This document shows, in pieces, positions 12,962-24,700 of a stretch of DNA of 64,000 nt (position 1 is the first letter of the stretch; every line of letters starts with the position of its first letter). A program made the translations under genes and the position numbers. This stretch comes from Planococcus citri. Lineage: Eukaryota; Arthropoda; Insecta; Hemiptera; Pseudococcidae. The stretch is from the NCBI RefSeq assembly GCF_950023065.1, contig NC_088680.1:40040559-40104558 (forward strand), written 5' to 3'. Below the pieces are notes generated by a model. The model did no database searches, was not told where the DNA came from, and saw only the letters and a list, made by a program, of their open reading frames with translations.

Positions 12962-15900
12962 AATATCAAAATGGCCGTATAAGTTGAGTACGGCATTTTG
13001 TGAATGATGGAAAAAGGTGAAAATTTCCACTTACCAAGCACCTACGATTTGTGGAGACTTGGTCAGTGATTTTCAAGAAATATCAAAATGGCCGTATAAG
13101 TTGTGTACGGCATTTTGTGAATGATGGAAAAAGGTGAAAATTTCCACTTACCAAGCACCTATGATTTGTGGAGACTTGGTCAGTGATTTTCATAAAATAT
13201 CAAAATGGCCGTATAAGTTGAGTACGGCATTTTGTGAATGATGGAAAAAGGTGAAAATTTCCACTTACCAAGCACCTATGATTTGTGGAGACTTGGTCAG
13301 TGATTTTCAAGAAATATCAAAATGGCCGTATGAGTTGAGTATGGCATTTTGTGAATGATGGAAAAAGGTGAAAATTTCCACTTACAAAACAACTATGATT
13401 TGTGGAGACTTGGTCAGTGATTTTCAAGAAATATCAAAATGGCCGTATAAGTTGAGTACGGCATTTTGTGAATGATGGAAAAAGGTGAAAATTTTCACTT
13501 ACCAAGCACCTATGATTTGTGGAGACTTGGTCAGTGATTTTCATAAAATATCAAAATGGCCGTATAAGTTGAGTACGGCATTTTGTGAATGATGGAAAAA
13601 GGTGAAAATTTCCACTTACCAAGCACCTATGATTTGTGGAGACTAGGTCAGTGATTTTCAAGAAATATCAAAATGGCCGTATAAGTTGAGTACGGCATTT
13701 TGTGAATGATGGAAAAAGGTGAAAATTTCCACTTACCAAGCAACTATGATTTGTGGAGACTTGGTCAGTGATTTTCATAAAATATCAAAATGGCCGTATA
13801 AGTTGAGTACGGCATTTTGTGAATGATGGAAAAAGGTGAAAATTTCCACTTACCAAGCACCTATGATTTGTGGAGACTTGGTCAGTGATTTTCATAAAAT
13901 ATCAAAATGGCCGTATAAGTTGAGTACGGCATTTTGTGAATGATGGAAAAAGGTGAAAATTTCCACTTACCAAGCACCTATGATTTGTGGAGACTTGGTC
14001 AGTGTTTTCATAAAATATCAAAATGGCCGTATAAGTTGAGTACGGCATTTTGTGAATGATGGAAAAAGGTGAATTTTCATAAAATATCAAAATGGCCGTA
14101 TAAGTTGAGTACGGCATTTTGTGAATGATGGAAAAAGGTGAAAATTTCCACTTACCAAGCACCTACGATTTGTGGAGACTTGGTCAGTGATTTTCAAGAA
14201 ATATCAAAATTGTTGTATAAGTTGAGTATGGCATTTTGTGAATGATGGAAAAAGGTGAAAATTTCCACTTACCAAGCACCTATGATTTGTGGAGACTTGG
14301 TCAGTGATTTTCATAAAATATCAAAATGGCCATATAAGTTGAGTACGGCATTTTGTGAATGATGGAAAAAGGTGAAAATTTCCACTTACCAAGCACCTAT
14401 GATTTGTGGAGACTTGGTCAGTGATTTTCAAGAAATATCAAAATGGCCGTATAAGTTGAGTACGGCATTTTGTGAATGATGGAAAAAGGTGAAAATTTTC
14501 ACTTACCAAGCACCTATGATTTGTGGAGACTTGGTCAGTGATTTTCATAAAATATCAAAATGGCCGTATAAGTTGAGTACGGCATTTTGTGAATGATGGA
14601 AAAAGGTGAAAATTTCCACTTACCAAGCACCTATGATTTGTGGAGACTAGGTCAGTGATTTTCAAGAAATATCAAAATGGCCGTATAAGTTGAGTACGGC
14701 ATTTTGTGAATGATGGAAAAAGGTGAAAATTTCCACTTACCAAGCAACTATGATTTGTGGAGACTTGGTCAGTGATTTTCATAAAATATCAAAATGGCCG
14801 TATAAGTTGAGTACGGCATTTTGTGAATGATGGAAAAAGGTGAAAATTTCCACTTACCAAGCACCTATGATTTGTGGAGACTTGGTCAGTGATTTTCATA
14901 AAATATCAAAATGGCCGTATAAGTTGAGTACGGCATTTTGTGAATGATGGAAAAAGGTGAAAATTTCCACTTACCAAGCACCTATGATTTGTGGAGACTT
15001 GGTCAGTGTTTTCATAAAATATCAAAATGGCCGTATAAGTTGAGTACGGCATTTTGTGAATGATGGAAAAAGGTGAATTTTCATAAAATATCAAAATGGC
15101 CGTATAAGTTGAGTACGGCATTTTGTGAATGATGGAAAAAGGTGAAAATTTCCACTTACCAAGCACCTACGATTTGTGGAGACTTGGTCAGTGATTTTCA
15201 AGAAATATCAAAATTGTTGTATAAGTTGAGTATGGCATTTTGTGAATGATGGAAAAAGGTGAAAATTTCCACTTACCAAGCACCTATGATTTGTGGAGAC
15301 TTGGTCAGTGATTTTCATAAAATATCAAAATGGCCATATAAGTTGAGTACGGCATTTTGTGAATGATGGAAAAAGGTGAAAATTTCCACTTACCAAGCAC
15401 CTATGATTTGTGGAGACTTGGTCAGTGATTTTCAAGAAATATCAAAATGGCCGTATGAGTTGAGTACGGCATTTTGTGAATGATGGAAAAAGGTGAAAAT
15501 TTCCACTTACAAAACAACTATGATTTGTGGAGACTTGGTCAGTGAATTTCATAAAATATCAAAATGGCCGTATAAGTTGAGTACGGCATTTTGTGAATGA
15601 TGGAAAAAGGTGAAAATTTCCACTTACCAAGCACCTATGATTTGCGGAGACTTGGTCAGTGATTTTCATAAAATATCAAAATGGCCGTATAAGTTGAGTA
15701 CGGCATTTTGTGAATGATGGAAAAAGCAGAAAATTTCCACTTACCAAGCACCTATGACTTGTGGAGACTTGGTCAGTGATTTTCATAAAATATCAAAATG
15801 GCCGTATAAGTTGAGTACGGCATTTTGTGAATGATGGAAAATGGTGAAAATTTCCACTTACCAAGCACCTATGATTTGTGGAGACTTGGTCAGTGATTTT

Positions 15901-16607
15901 CAAGAAATATCAAAATGGCCGTATAAGTTGAGTACGGCATTTTGTTAATGATGGAAAAAGGTGAAAATTTCCACTTACCAAGCACCTATGATTTGTGGAG
16001 ACTTGGTCAGTGATTTTCAAGAAATATCAAAATGGCCGTATAAGTTGAGTACGGCATTTTGTGAATGATGGAAAAAGGTGAAAATTTCCACTTACCAAGC
16101 ACCTATGATTTGTGGAGACTTGGTCAGTGATTTTCATAAAATATCAAAATGGCCGTATAAGTTGAGTACGGCATTTTGTGAATGATGGAAAAAGGTGAAA
16201 ATTTCCACTTACCAAGCACCTATGATTTGTGGTGACTTGGTCAGTGATTTTCAAGAAATATCAAAATGGCCGTATGAGTTGAGTATGGCATTTTGTGAAT
16301 GATGGAAAAAGGTGAAAATTTCCACTTACCAAGCACCTATGATTTGTGGAGACTTGGTCAGTGATTTTCATAAAATATCAAAATGGCCGTATAAGTTGAG
16401 TACGGCATTTTGTGAATGATGGAAAAAGGTGAAAATTTCCACTTACCAAGCACCTATGATTTGTGGAGACTTGGTCAGTGATTTTCATAAAATATCAAAA
16501 TGGCCATATAAGTTGAGTACGGCATTTTGTGAATGATGGAAAAAGGTGAAAATTTCCACTTACCAAGCACCTATGATTTGTGGAGACTTGGTCAGTGATT
16601 TTCAAGA
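12962..16607. repeat. Higher-order unit Z, copy 2, enlarged by a 1,004-bp duplication
   Basis: Equivalent to unit Z copy 1 (2,642 bp) plus 1,004 bp, since late markers match at an offset of 3,646: GTGAATTTCAT 11897/15543, AAAAAGCAGA 12076/15722, TTGTTAATG 12297/15943. The extra length is the tandem pair annotated at 13394-15401. Confidence 0.78.
13394..15401. repeat. Tandem pair of 1,004-bp segments
   Basis: 13394-14397 and 14398-15401 carry the same series of rare variants: AAAATTTTCACTT, GGAGACTAGG, CAAGCAACTATG, GTGTTTTC, a short monomer and AAATTGTTG. Edges are approximate because the flanking monomers are near-identical. Confidence 0.78.
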
Positions 16608-17390
16608 AATATCAAAATGGCCGTATGAGTTGAGTACGGCATTTTGTGAATGATGGAAAAAGGTGAAAATTTCCACTTACAAAACAACTATGATTTGTGG
16701 AGACTTGGTCAGTGAATTTCATAAAATATCAAAATGGCCGTATAAGTTGAGTACGGCATTTTGTGAATGATGGAAAAAGGTGAAAATTTCCACTTACCAA
16801 GCACCTATGATTTGCGGAGACTTGGTCAGTGATTTTCATAAAATATCAAAATGGCCGTATAAGTTGAGTGCGGCATTTTGTGAATGATGGAAAAAGCAGA
16901 AAATTTCCACTTACCAAGCACCTATGATTTGTGGAGACTTGGTCAGTGATTTTCATAAAATATCAAAATGGCCGTATAAGTTGAGTACGGCATTTTGTGA
17001 ATGATGGAAAATGGTGAAAATTTCCACTTACCAAGCACCTATGATTTGTGGAGACTTGGTCAGTGATTTTCAAGAAATATCAAAATGGCTGTATAAGTTG
17101 AGTACGGCATTTTGTGAATGATGGAAAAAGGTGAAAATTTCCACTTACCAAGCACCTATGATTTGTGGAGACTTGGTCAGTGATTTTCAAGAAATATCAA
17201 AATGGCCGTATAAGTTGAGTACGGCATTTTGTGAATGATGGAAAAAGGTGAAAATTTCCACTTACCAAGCACCTATGATTTGTGGAGACTTGGTCAGTGA
17301 TTTTCATGAAATATCAAAATGGCCGTATAAGTTGAGTACGGCATTTTGTGAATGATGGAAAAAGGTGAAAATTTCCACTTACCAAGCACC
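16608..17390. repeat. Partial duplicate of 15438-16220 (10-monomer offset)
   Basis: Offset 1,170 = 10 x 117. GTGAATTTCAT, GATTTGCGG, AAAAAGCAGA and GAAAATGGTG recur in order (15641 and 16811 for TTTGCGG). Copy differences include GAGTGCGGC near 16867 for GAGTACGGC. Agreement ends where CGAGAC variants start near 17400. Confidence 0.72.
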
Positions 17391-20300
17391 TATGATTTGT
17401 CGAGACTTGGTCAGTGATTTTCATAAAATATAAAAATGGCCGTATAAGTTGAGTACGGCATTTTGTGAATGATGGAAAAAGGTGAATTTTCATAAAATAT
17501 CAAAATGGCCGTATAAGTTGAGTACGGCATTTTGTGAATGATGGAAAAAGGTGAAAATTTCCACTTACCAAGCACCTATGATTTGTGGTGACTTGGTCAG
17601 TGATTTTCAAGAAATATCAAAATGGCCGTATGAGTTGAGTATGGCATTTTGTGAATGATGGAAAAAGGTGAAAATTTCCACTTACCAAGCACCTATGATT
17701 TGTCGAGACTTGGTCAGTGATTTTCATAAAATATAAAATGGCCGTATAAGTTGAGTACGGCATTTTGTGAATGATGGAAAAAGGTGAATTTTCATAAAAT
17801 ATCAAAATGGCCGTATAAGTTGAGTACGGCATTTTGTGAATGATGGAAAAAGGTGAAAATTTCCACTTACCAAGCACCTATGATTTGTGGAGACTTGGTC
17901 AGTGATTTTCAAGAAATATCAAAATGGCCGTATAAGTTGAGTACGGCATTTTGTGAATGATGGGAAAAGGTGAATTTTCATGAAATATCAAAATGGCCGT
18001 ATGAGTTGAGTACAGCATTTTGTGAATGATGGAAAAAGGTGAAAATTTCCACTTACAAAACAACTATGATTTGTGGAGACTTGGTCAGTGATTTTCATAA
18101 AATATCAAAATGGCAGTATAAGTTGAGTACGGCATTTTGTGAATGATGGAAAAAGGTGAAAATTTCCACTTACCAAGCACCTATGATTTGTGGAGACTTG
18201 GTCAGTGATTTTCATAAAATATCAAAATGGCCGCATAAGTTGAGTACGGCATTTTGTGAATGATGGAAAAAGGTGAAAATTTCCACTTACCAAGCACCTA
18301 TGATTTGTGGAGACTTGGTCAGTGATTTTCAAGAAATATCAAAGTGGCCGTATGAGTTGAGTACGGCATTTTGTGAATGATGGAAAAAGGTGAAAATTTC
18401 CACTTACAAAACAACTATGATTTGTGGAGACTTGGTCAGTGATTTTCATAAAATATCAAAATGGCCCTATAAGTTGAGTACGGCATTTTGTGAATGATGG
18501 AAAAAGGTGAAAATTTCCACTTACCAAGCACCTATGATTTGTGGAGACTTGGTCAGTGATTTTCAAGAAATATCAAAATGGCCGTATAAGTTGAGTACGG
18601 CATTTTGTGAATGATGGAAAAAGGTGAAAATTTCCACTTACCAAGCACCTATGATTTGTGGAGACTTGGTCAGTGATTTTCAAGAAATATCAAAATGGCC
18701 GTATAAGTTGAGTACGGCATTTTGTGAATGATGGAAAAAGGTGAAAATTTCCACTTACCAAGCACCTATGATTTGTGGAGACTTGGTCAGTGATTTTCAA
18801 GAAATATCAAAATGGCCGTATAAGTTGAGTACGGCATTTTGTGAATGATGGAAAAAGGTGAAAATTTCCACTTACCAAGCACCTATGATTTGTGGAGACT
18901 TGGTCAGTGATTTTCATAAAATATCAAAATGGCCGTATAAGTTGTGTACGGCATTTTGTGAATGATGGAAAAAGGTGAAAATTTCCACTTACCAAGCACC
19001 TATGATTTGTGGTGACTTGGTCAGTGATTTTCAAGAAATATCAAAATGGCCGTATGAGTTGAGTATGGCATTTTGTGAATGATGGAAAAAGGTGAAAATT
19101 TCCACTTACAAAACAACTATGATTTGTGGAGACTTGGTCAGTGATTTTCAAGAAATATCAAAATGGCCGTATAAGTTGAGTACGGCATTTTGTGAATGAT
19201 GGAAAAAGGTGAAAATTTCCACTTACCAAGCACCTACGATTTGTGGAGACTTGGTCAGTGATTTTCAAGAAATATCAAAATGGCCGTATAAGTTGAGTAC
19301 GGCATTTTGTGAATGATGGAAAAAGGTGAAAATTTCCACTTACCAAGCACCTATGATTTGTGGAGACTTGGTCAGTGATTTTCATAAAATATCAAAATGG
19401 CCATATAAGTTGAGTACGGCATTTTGTGAATGATGGAAAAAGGTGAAAATTTCCACTTACCAAGCACCTATGATTTGTGGAGACTTGGTCAGTGATTTTC
19501 AAGAAATATCAAAATGGCCGTATGAGTTGAGTACGGCATTTTGTGAATGATGGAAAAAGGTGAAAATTTCCACTTACAAAACAACTATGATTTGTGGAGA
19601 CTTGGTCAGTGATTTTCAAGAAATATCAAAATGGCCGTATAAGTTGAGTACGGCATTTTGTGAATGATGGAAAAAGGTGAAAATTTCCACTTACCAAGCA
19701 CCTATGATTTGTGGAGACTTGGTCAGTGATTTTCATAAAATATCAAAATGGCCGTATAAGTTGAGTACGGCATTTTGTGAATGATGGAAAAAGGTGAAAA
19801 TTTCCACTTACCAAGCACCTATGATTTGTGGAGACTTGGTCAGTGATTTTCATAAAATATCAAAATGGCCGTATAAGTTGAGTACGGCATTTTGTGAATG
19901 ATGGAAAAAGGTGAAAATTTCCACTTACCAAGCACCTATGATTTGTGGAGACTTGGTCAGTGATTTTCAAGAAATATCAAAATGGCCGTATGAGTTGAGT
20001 ACGGCATTTTGTGAATGATGGAAAAAGGTGAAAATTTCCACTTACAAAACAACTATGATTTGTGGAGACTTGGTCAGTGATTTTAATAAAATATCAAAAT
20101 GGCCGTATAAGTTGAGTATGGCATTTTGTGAATGATGGAAAAAGGTGAAAATTTCCACTTACCAAGCACCTATGATTTGTGGAGACTTGGTCAGTGATTT
20201 TCATAAAATATCAAAATGGCCATATAAGTTGAGTACGGCATTTCGTGAATGATGGAAAAAGGTGAATTTTCAGAAAATATCAAAATGGCCGTATAAGTTG

Positions 20301-21117
20301 GGTACGGCATTTTGTGAATGATGGAAAAAGGTGAAAATTTCCACTTACCAAGCACCTACAATTTGTGGAGACTTGGTCAGAGATTTTCAAGAAATATCAA
20401 AATGGCCGTATAAGTTGAGTACGGCATTTTGTGAATGATGGAAAAAGGTGAATTTTCATAAAATATCAAAATGGCCGTATAAGTTGAGTACGGCATATTG
20501 TGAATGATGGAAAAAGGTGAAAATTTCCACTTACCAAGCACCTATGATTTGTGGAGACTTGGTCAGTGATTTTCATAAAATATCAAAATGGCCGTATAAG
20601 TTGAGTACGGCATTTTGTGAATGATGGAAAAAGGTGAAAATTTCCACTTACCAAGCACCTATGATTTGTGGAGACTTGGTCAGTGATTTTCATAAAATAT
20701 CAAAATGGCCGTATAAGTTGAGTACGGCATTTTGTGAATGATGGAAAAAGGTGAAAATTTCCACTTACCAAGCACCTATGATTTGTGGAGACTTGGTCAG
20801 TGATTTTCAAGAAATATCAAAATGGCCGTATGAGTTGAGTACAGCTTGTGAATGATGGAAAAAGGTGAAAATTTCCACTTACCAAGCACCTATGATTTGT
20901 GGAGACTTGGTCAGTGATTTTCAAGAAATATCAAAATGGCCGTATAAGTTGAGTATGGCATTTTGTGAATGATGGAAAAAGGTGAAAATTTCCACTTACC
21001 AAGCACCTATGATTTGTGGAGACTTGGTCAGTGATTTTCATAAAATATCAGAATGGCCGTATAAGTTGAGTACGGCATTTTGTGAATGATGGAAAAAGGT
21101 GAAAATTTCCACTTACC

Positions 21118-21122
21118 AAGCA
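21118..21122. other. Target-site duplication, left, BEL copy 1
   Basis: AAGCA directly before the 5' LTR and again at 27718-27722 directly after the 3' LTR. It is monomer positions 71-75, so the split monomer rejoins perfectly once the element is removed. Five bases is within the usual BEL/Pao range. Confidence 0.92.
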
Positions 21123-21380
21123 TGTTGGGGTATTAATTACCATTAGTATTCGTTTATACTCGGCGATGTTCGTGCCGAATCGTTATCTGTAGTTTAGCAA
21201 ATGTTCTCGCATCATTATTCTCGTACTTCGAGTAACTTGTATTTTTCTATCCGACTAAATGGTCTGTTTTATCGTGTGTACTTTTGTGCAATTATGTTGT
21301 TTCGTTAATTAAACTATTTTGTTCGTTGTTCGAATTTATTTCGAGTTTTATTTTTCATATTTTTTACTATGAAAGAAACA
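21123..21380 (+). repeat. 5' LTR, BEL copy 1 (258 bp)
   Basis: Starts TGTTGGGGTATT and ends GAAAGAAACA, giving 4-bp inverted termini TGTT/AACA. No convincing TATA box. ATTAAA at 21308-21313 is a possible variant polyadenylation signal. It differs from its own 3' LTR at 5 positions, all in the last 75 bases or so, and from the 5' LTR of copy 2 at 2 positions (21320 T/C, 21332 G/A). Confidence 0.96.
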
Positions 21381-21381
21381 A

Positions 21382-21397
21382 TGGTCCTCCGAGCCGG
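21382..21397 (+). promoter_or_regulatory. Primer binding site, tRNA-Tyr-like
   Basis: TGGTCCTCCGAGCCGG lies one base after the 5' LTR. From recall of animal tRNA-Tyr 3' ends (CCGGCTCGAAGGACCA), 15 of 16 bases pair, with one mismatch at the eighth base. It would prime minus-strand DNA synthesis. The tRNA assignment is an inference; the host tRNA set was not available. Confidence 0.72.
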
Positions 21398-21418
21398 ATG
21401 CATCTAACCATGCATCCG
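21395..21418 (+). other. Hairpin just 3' of the primer binding site
   Basis: Perfect 9-bp inverted repeat, CGGATGCAT and ATGCATCCG, around a 6-base loop (CTAACC). It overlaps the last bases of the primer binding site. Each arm contains the self-complementary ATGCAT. Position and shape suit an RNA element controlling primer access, dimerisation or packaging. That role is inferred. Confidence 0.7.
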
Positions 21419-21424
21419 TGTATT

Positions 21425-21652
21425 CGTCGCAATTTTTCTATCGTGAAAAATTGAATAAATTTTCGTCGCAATTTTTCGTGTTGGAAAAATTGAATTTAAC
21501 TACTTCGTCGCAATTTTTCGTTTTATCGTAAGTGAAAAGTTGAATTATTCGTGGCAATTTTCGAGTGAAAATTGAATAGAATTTCGTTGCAGTTTCGTAA
21601 GTAGAATTTCGAGTAACTATTTCGTCGCAGTTTTTCGTTGGTGAAAAATTGA
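21425..21652 (+). repeat. Six hairpin-type repeats in the BEL leader
   Basis: Units start CGTCGCAATTTTTC or a variant at about 21425, 21464, 21506, 21550, 21585 and 21623 (spacing 35-44 bases). Units 1 and 2 form perfect 9-bp stems CAATTTTTC/GAAAAATTG with 6-base loops. Unit 4 has a stem one base shorter on both arms (CAATTTTC/GAAAATTG). Units 3 and 6 need one G-U pair. Unit 5 is degenerate. The matching changes on opposite arms suggest a conserved RNA fold, or paired protein sites in DNA. The reverse-strand frame across these repeats is not a gene. Confidence 0.75.
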
Positions 21653-21733
21653 GCAAACAAAGTGTCGTTTACGTAATTCGTAATATCGTTCGTTGGCTAA
21701 TAAATAGCAATATTTTCGAGTCGTTTTTTGTGA

Positions 21734-24700
21734 ATGAAAATTATTCATTATCCCACAATGTCTCCGGAAGATGCCGCAGCAGCTAGAGAAGCTGCTCTCG
21801 AAAAAGCAAAAGAAGATTTGAAGAGAGATAGACGTCTCCTTATTCGAAATCTCATCGCGAATCATGAAATGGTTAGTATTCAGATCTCTGATGCTAATGA
21901 GCAGGCATCCGAAGCCTTGCTCAACGAAATTTCGACAAATATCGAGCAATGGCGAGCAGACTTGGATATGCTTGCCAAAATCAATACTGAATTGTGTGAT
22001 TTCATTGACCCAGAGTGGACAGTGGAACAGATCGCAGCCAATGATGATGAAATCTGCTCGGAATATCAAACTTCAAGGTTCGAAATGAATAATTTGATCG
22101 GAAAGTTCCGAACTATTGAATCGAAATTTCGTCTCGAACAAGAGAAAAACGATCGACAAAGTGGCAGAGCCACTTATAGCAAAAGGTCCTTCGGTGGTGG
22201 CCACACTTCGCTCTATTTCGATGCTCCTGTCATCAACCCCATGTTGAAAATTCAGGACATTCCTGTTCCAAAGTTCGACGGAATTTATAAAAATTATCCT
22301 GACTGGCACGAAGAATTCATAAACATCGTTCATCGAAATGAGAATTTAGACGATTACCAACGAATGTTCTTATTAAAACGGGCCTTAGTTGGCAAGGCAG
22401 AACATTTTTTGAAAGATTTCGGCACCAAAGGCGAATTGTACAAGTCAGCCTTAGATGCAATCGAATTTTCCTACGATAATCGTCGCAGAATTATTGCGGA
22501 GCACCTCGCAGCGTTATTCGATTCTCCAGCAATAAAAGTTCCAACCTTGAGGGACTCGTTGGACGAATTAAATCGAACTATTCGTGGGCTCAAGGTTTGT
22601 GGCATAAATACTGATGCCCTTTCTCCAGTGATTACGTTTATGGTTTCTCGAAAGCTCCCAGAGAAAATTCGCCTCGATTGGGAAAATTCCATCCAAGAAA
22701 AGTCCAAGTATCCTGAGCATACTAAATTATTCGAATTTCTACAAAATCGCTGCTTCGCTTATGAGACAGCAACCGCCTCAGCGTCGTCGTCGTCGTCATC
22801 ATCGTCGTCTGTTCCAGTCAACGAATCGTCAAAAACAAAGGTCCAATCGAAGTTGGTCAAATCGAGTGGCAGTGTTCCAGCCAAAAAGTCGTTCGCAGCT
22901 GATTCTAGTTCGTCAAAATCAGTAGGTAGATTACCACCTAAGTGTTTATGTTGTGGGGATTTACATTATTTAAATCAATGTGCTATTTTTTGTTGTAAAT
23001 CGGTAAATGATAAATTCGAATTCGTGAAGGCACATAGTTTGTGCTTAAAATGTTTCAATCCTAATCACAAGGTTGGGGATTGTAAAAGATACGACTGTGC
23101 CAAGTGTAAGGGACGACATAATATTTTATTACATAGAGAACCGAATAATGGTTCAAGTGGTCCTAATACTCAAACTTCGAGTAATAATCTTGGTCACAAC
23201 ACCAATCAGAGTTCAGAAAGTGGTAATTCCACTGGAAGTGGTAGTGCTTCGACTACAAACACTTCAGCTTGTGCCTTTGCATCCTCTCGTTCAGTTATTC
23301 TATCCACTGCGATAGTGAAAGTTCAGGGTAAGAATGGAGTGACCTTGGGTAGAGTATTATTTGACCAAGGCTCTGAAGCTTCCTTGATTTCGAGGGAATT
23401 TTGCGAAAAAGCAAACTTAAAGGTTGTCAAAAGCCAAGTTACAACGAATCTGGTTGGTATTAACGATAATTCTAAAGAATTGACTCATTCGTCTAGATTT
23501 GTGTTGAAATCTAGATACAATTCATTTTCGATCGTAATTGATGCTGATGTCATCAATAAAATTCCTTGTTCGGTTTCTCAACATGATATCTCGAAGATTG
23601 TTGAGGATTTCAATTCGTTATCGTTCGGTGAGAGTAAGGACTTATTGCCTCACTCTAATGTTGATATTTTGCTAGGAAATGAATATGTAGAATTCATTTT
23701 CGAAGAAAAGCGTCGTTTTGTTGAAAGTCTTTGCTTGAGAGACTCAAAATTCGGAGTTATTGTCTCCGGAGCAATAAAAAAGGCCTCATTTTTGGCTGAA
23801 CGAAAACCCTTTTGTGGTTTATCAAATACTGAACTTTCAGTTCAATTTGATCATTTTGTCAATTCGGACAAATTTACAGAAAACAATTCAAAAAATGATG
23901 AATTAATCACTGAGTATGCTCTCATTGATAAGCATTTCGAAGAAACCTACTCTATTGATCCAGAGTCTGGTAAATTTGTTATTTCGTTGCCACTGAAATC
24001 ATCAGTGGAAAATTTAAAAGGTTCGTTTCACAGAGTTCGAAACATTTATTTGAAATCAGAAAAACGTCGTTCTGAAATTGCTAAAAAAGGATACGTTGAT
24101 ATTCTCAACGAGTACATAAAATTGGGTCATTTGTGCACTCTTGAAGGAAATCCAAAAGAAAATGCATACTTTATTCCACATCACTTGGTTTCTAAAACCA
24201 CAACGAGTGGAGTAAGTTTTAGATTGGTTTTCAATGCGTCATTTTTGGATGAGCTTGGAACGTCATTGAATGACCATTTTTTGAATGGTCCACCTATTCA
24301 ACGCGATCTTTTCGCGATCATTCTCAGTTTCAGATTGTATATTATTGCAATCTGTGCTGATATTTTTCGAATGTATCGATCTATTTGGATAGCCAAACAA
24401 GATTGGCACTTACAGACTATTTTCTATCGTTTTGAACCCAATGAGGTTCTAAAATTGGCTGAATTAACCACCTTAGTAAATGGTATCGGACCTGCTATGT
24501 TTTTAGCAACAAAATGTTTGAATAAAGTTGGTGAATTGATTAAAAAATCATCACCTAAAGCAGCTCAATCTATTCAAGATGAGTTTTATGTTGATAATTG
24601 GATGTCCGGAGCTATGGACGAAAATTCAGCCATTGAATTACAAAAAATTGTACATTCGTCATTGAAAAAATTTGGGTTTAATTTAACCAAATATCAGAGT

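Larger units (their letters stand above)
1..21122. repeat. Satellite array, block A (117-bp monomer)
   Basis: Uninterrupted head-to-tail copies of a 117-bp monomer beginning TCAAAATGGCCGTATAAG, all in one orientation, with 69-bp short forms interspersed. Most copies differ from the consensus at only a few positions. Both strands lack a supported gene: the minus-strand frame that looks open is closed by TGA once per monomer (the complement of TCAAAA) and reads through only where that site is mutated. The high identity and single orientation are typical of centromeric or pericentromeric satellite kept uniform by unequal exchange. The location is inferred. The block is cut at its right end by BEL copy 1, after monomer position 75. 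Confidence 0.97.

Noticed and set aside
1..21122. CRISPR array
   Set aside because: The repeat is the entire 117-bp unit with no unique spacers of constant size, and the context is an animal retrotransposon.
21438..21656. Minus-strand 72-codon frame with repeated TKNCDE-like peptide (also 44593-44811)
   Set aside because: It is the reverse complement of the leader hairpin repeats; the repetition is in the DNA/RNA structure, with no support for a protein.
21617..22069. Minus-strand 150-codon frame overlapping the start of gag (also 44772-45224), and shorter frames inside gag-pol
   Set aside because: Shadows of the gag-pol frame; no recognisable domain and no independent evidence of expression.
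23363..23371. D-Q-G in the protease as a broken active site (D-S/T-G expected)
   Set aside because: As far as I recall, D-Q-G-S is common in BEL/Pao DUF1758 proteases, so it was not reported as a defect.
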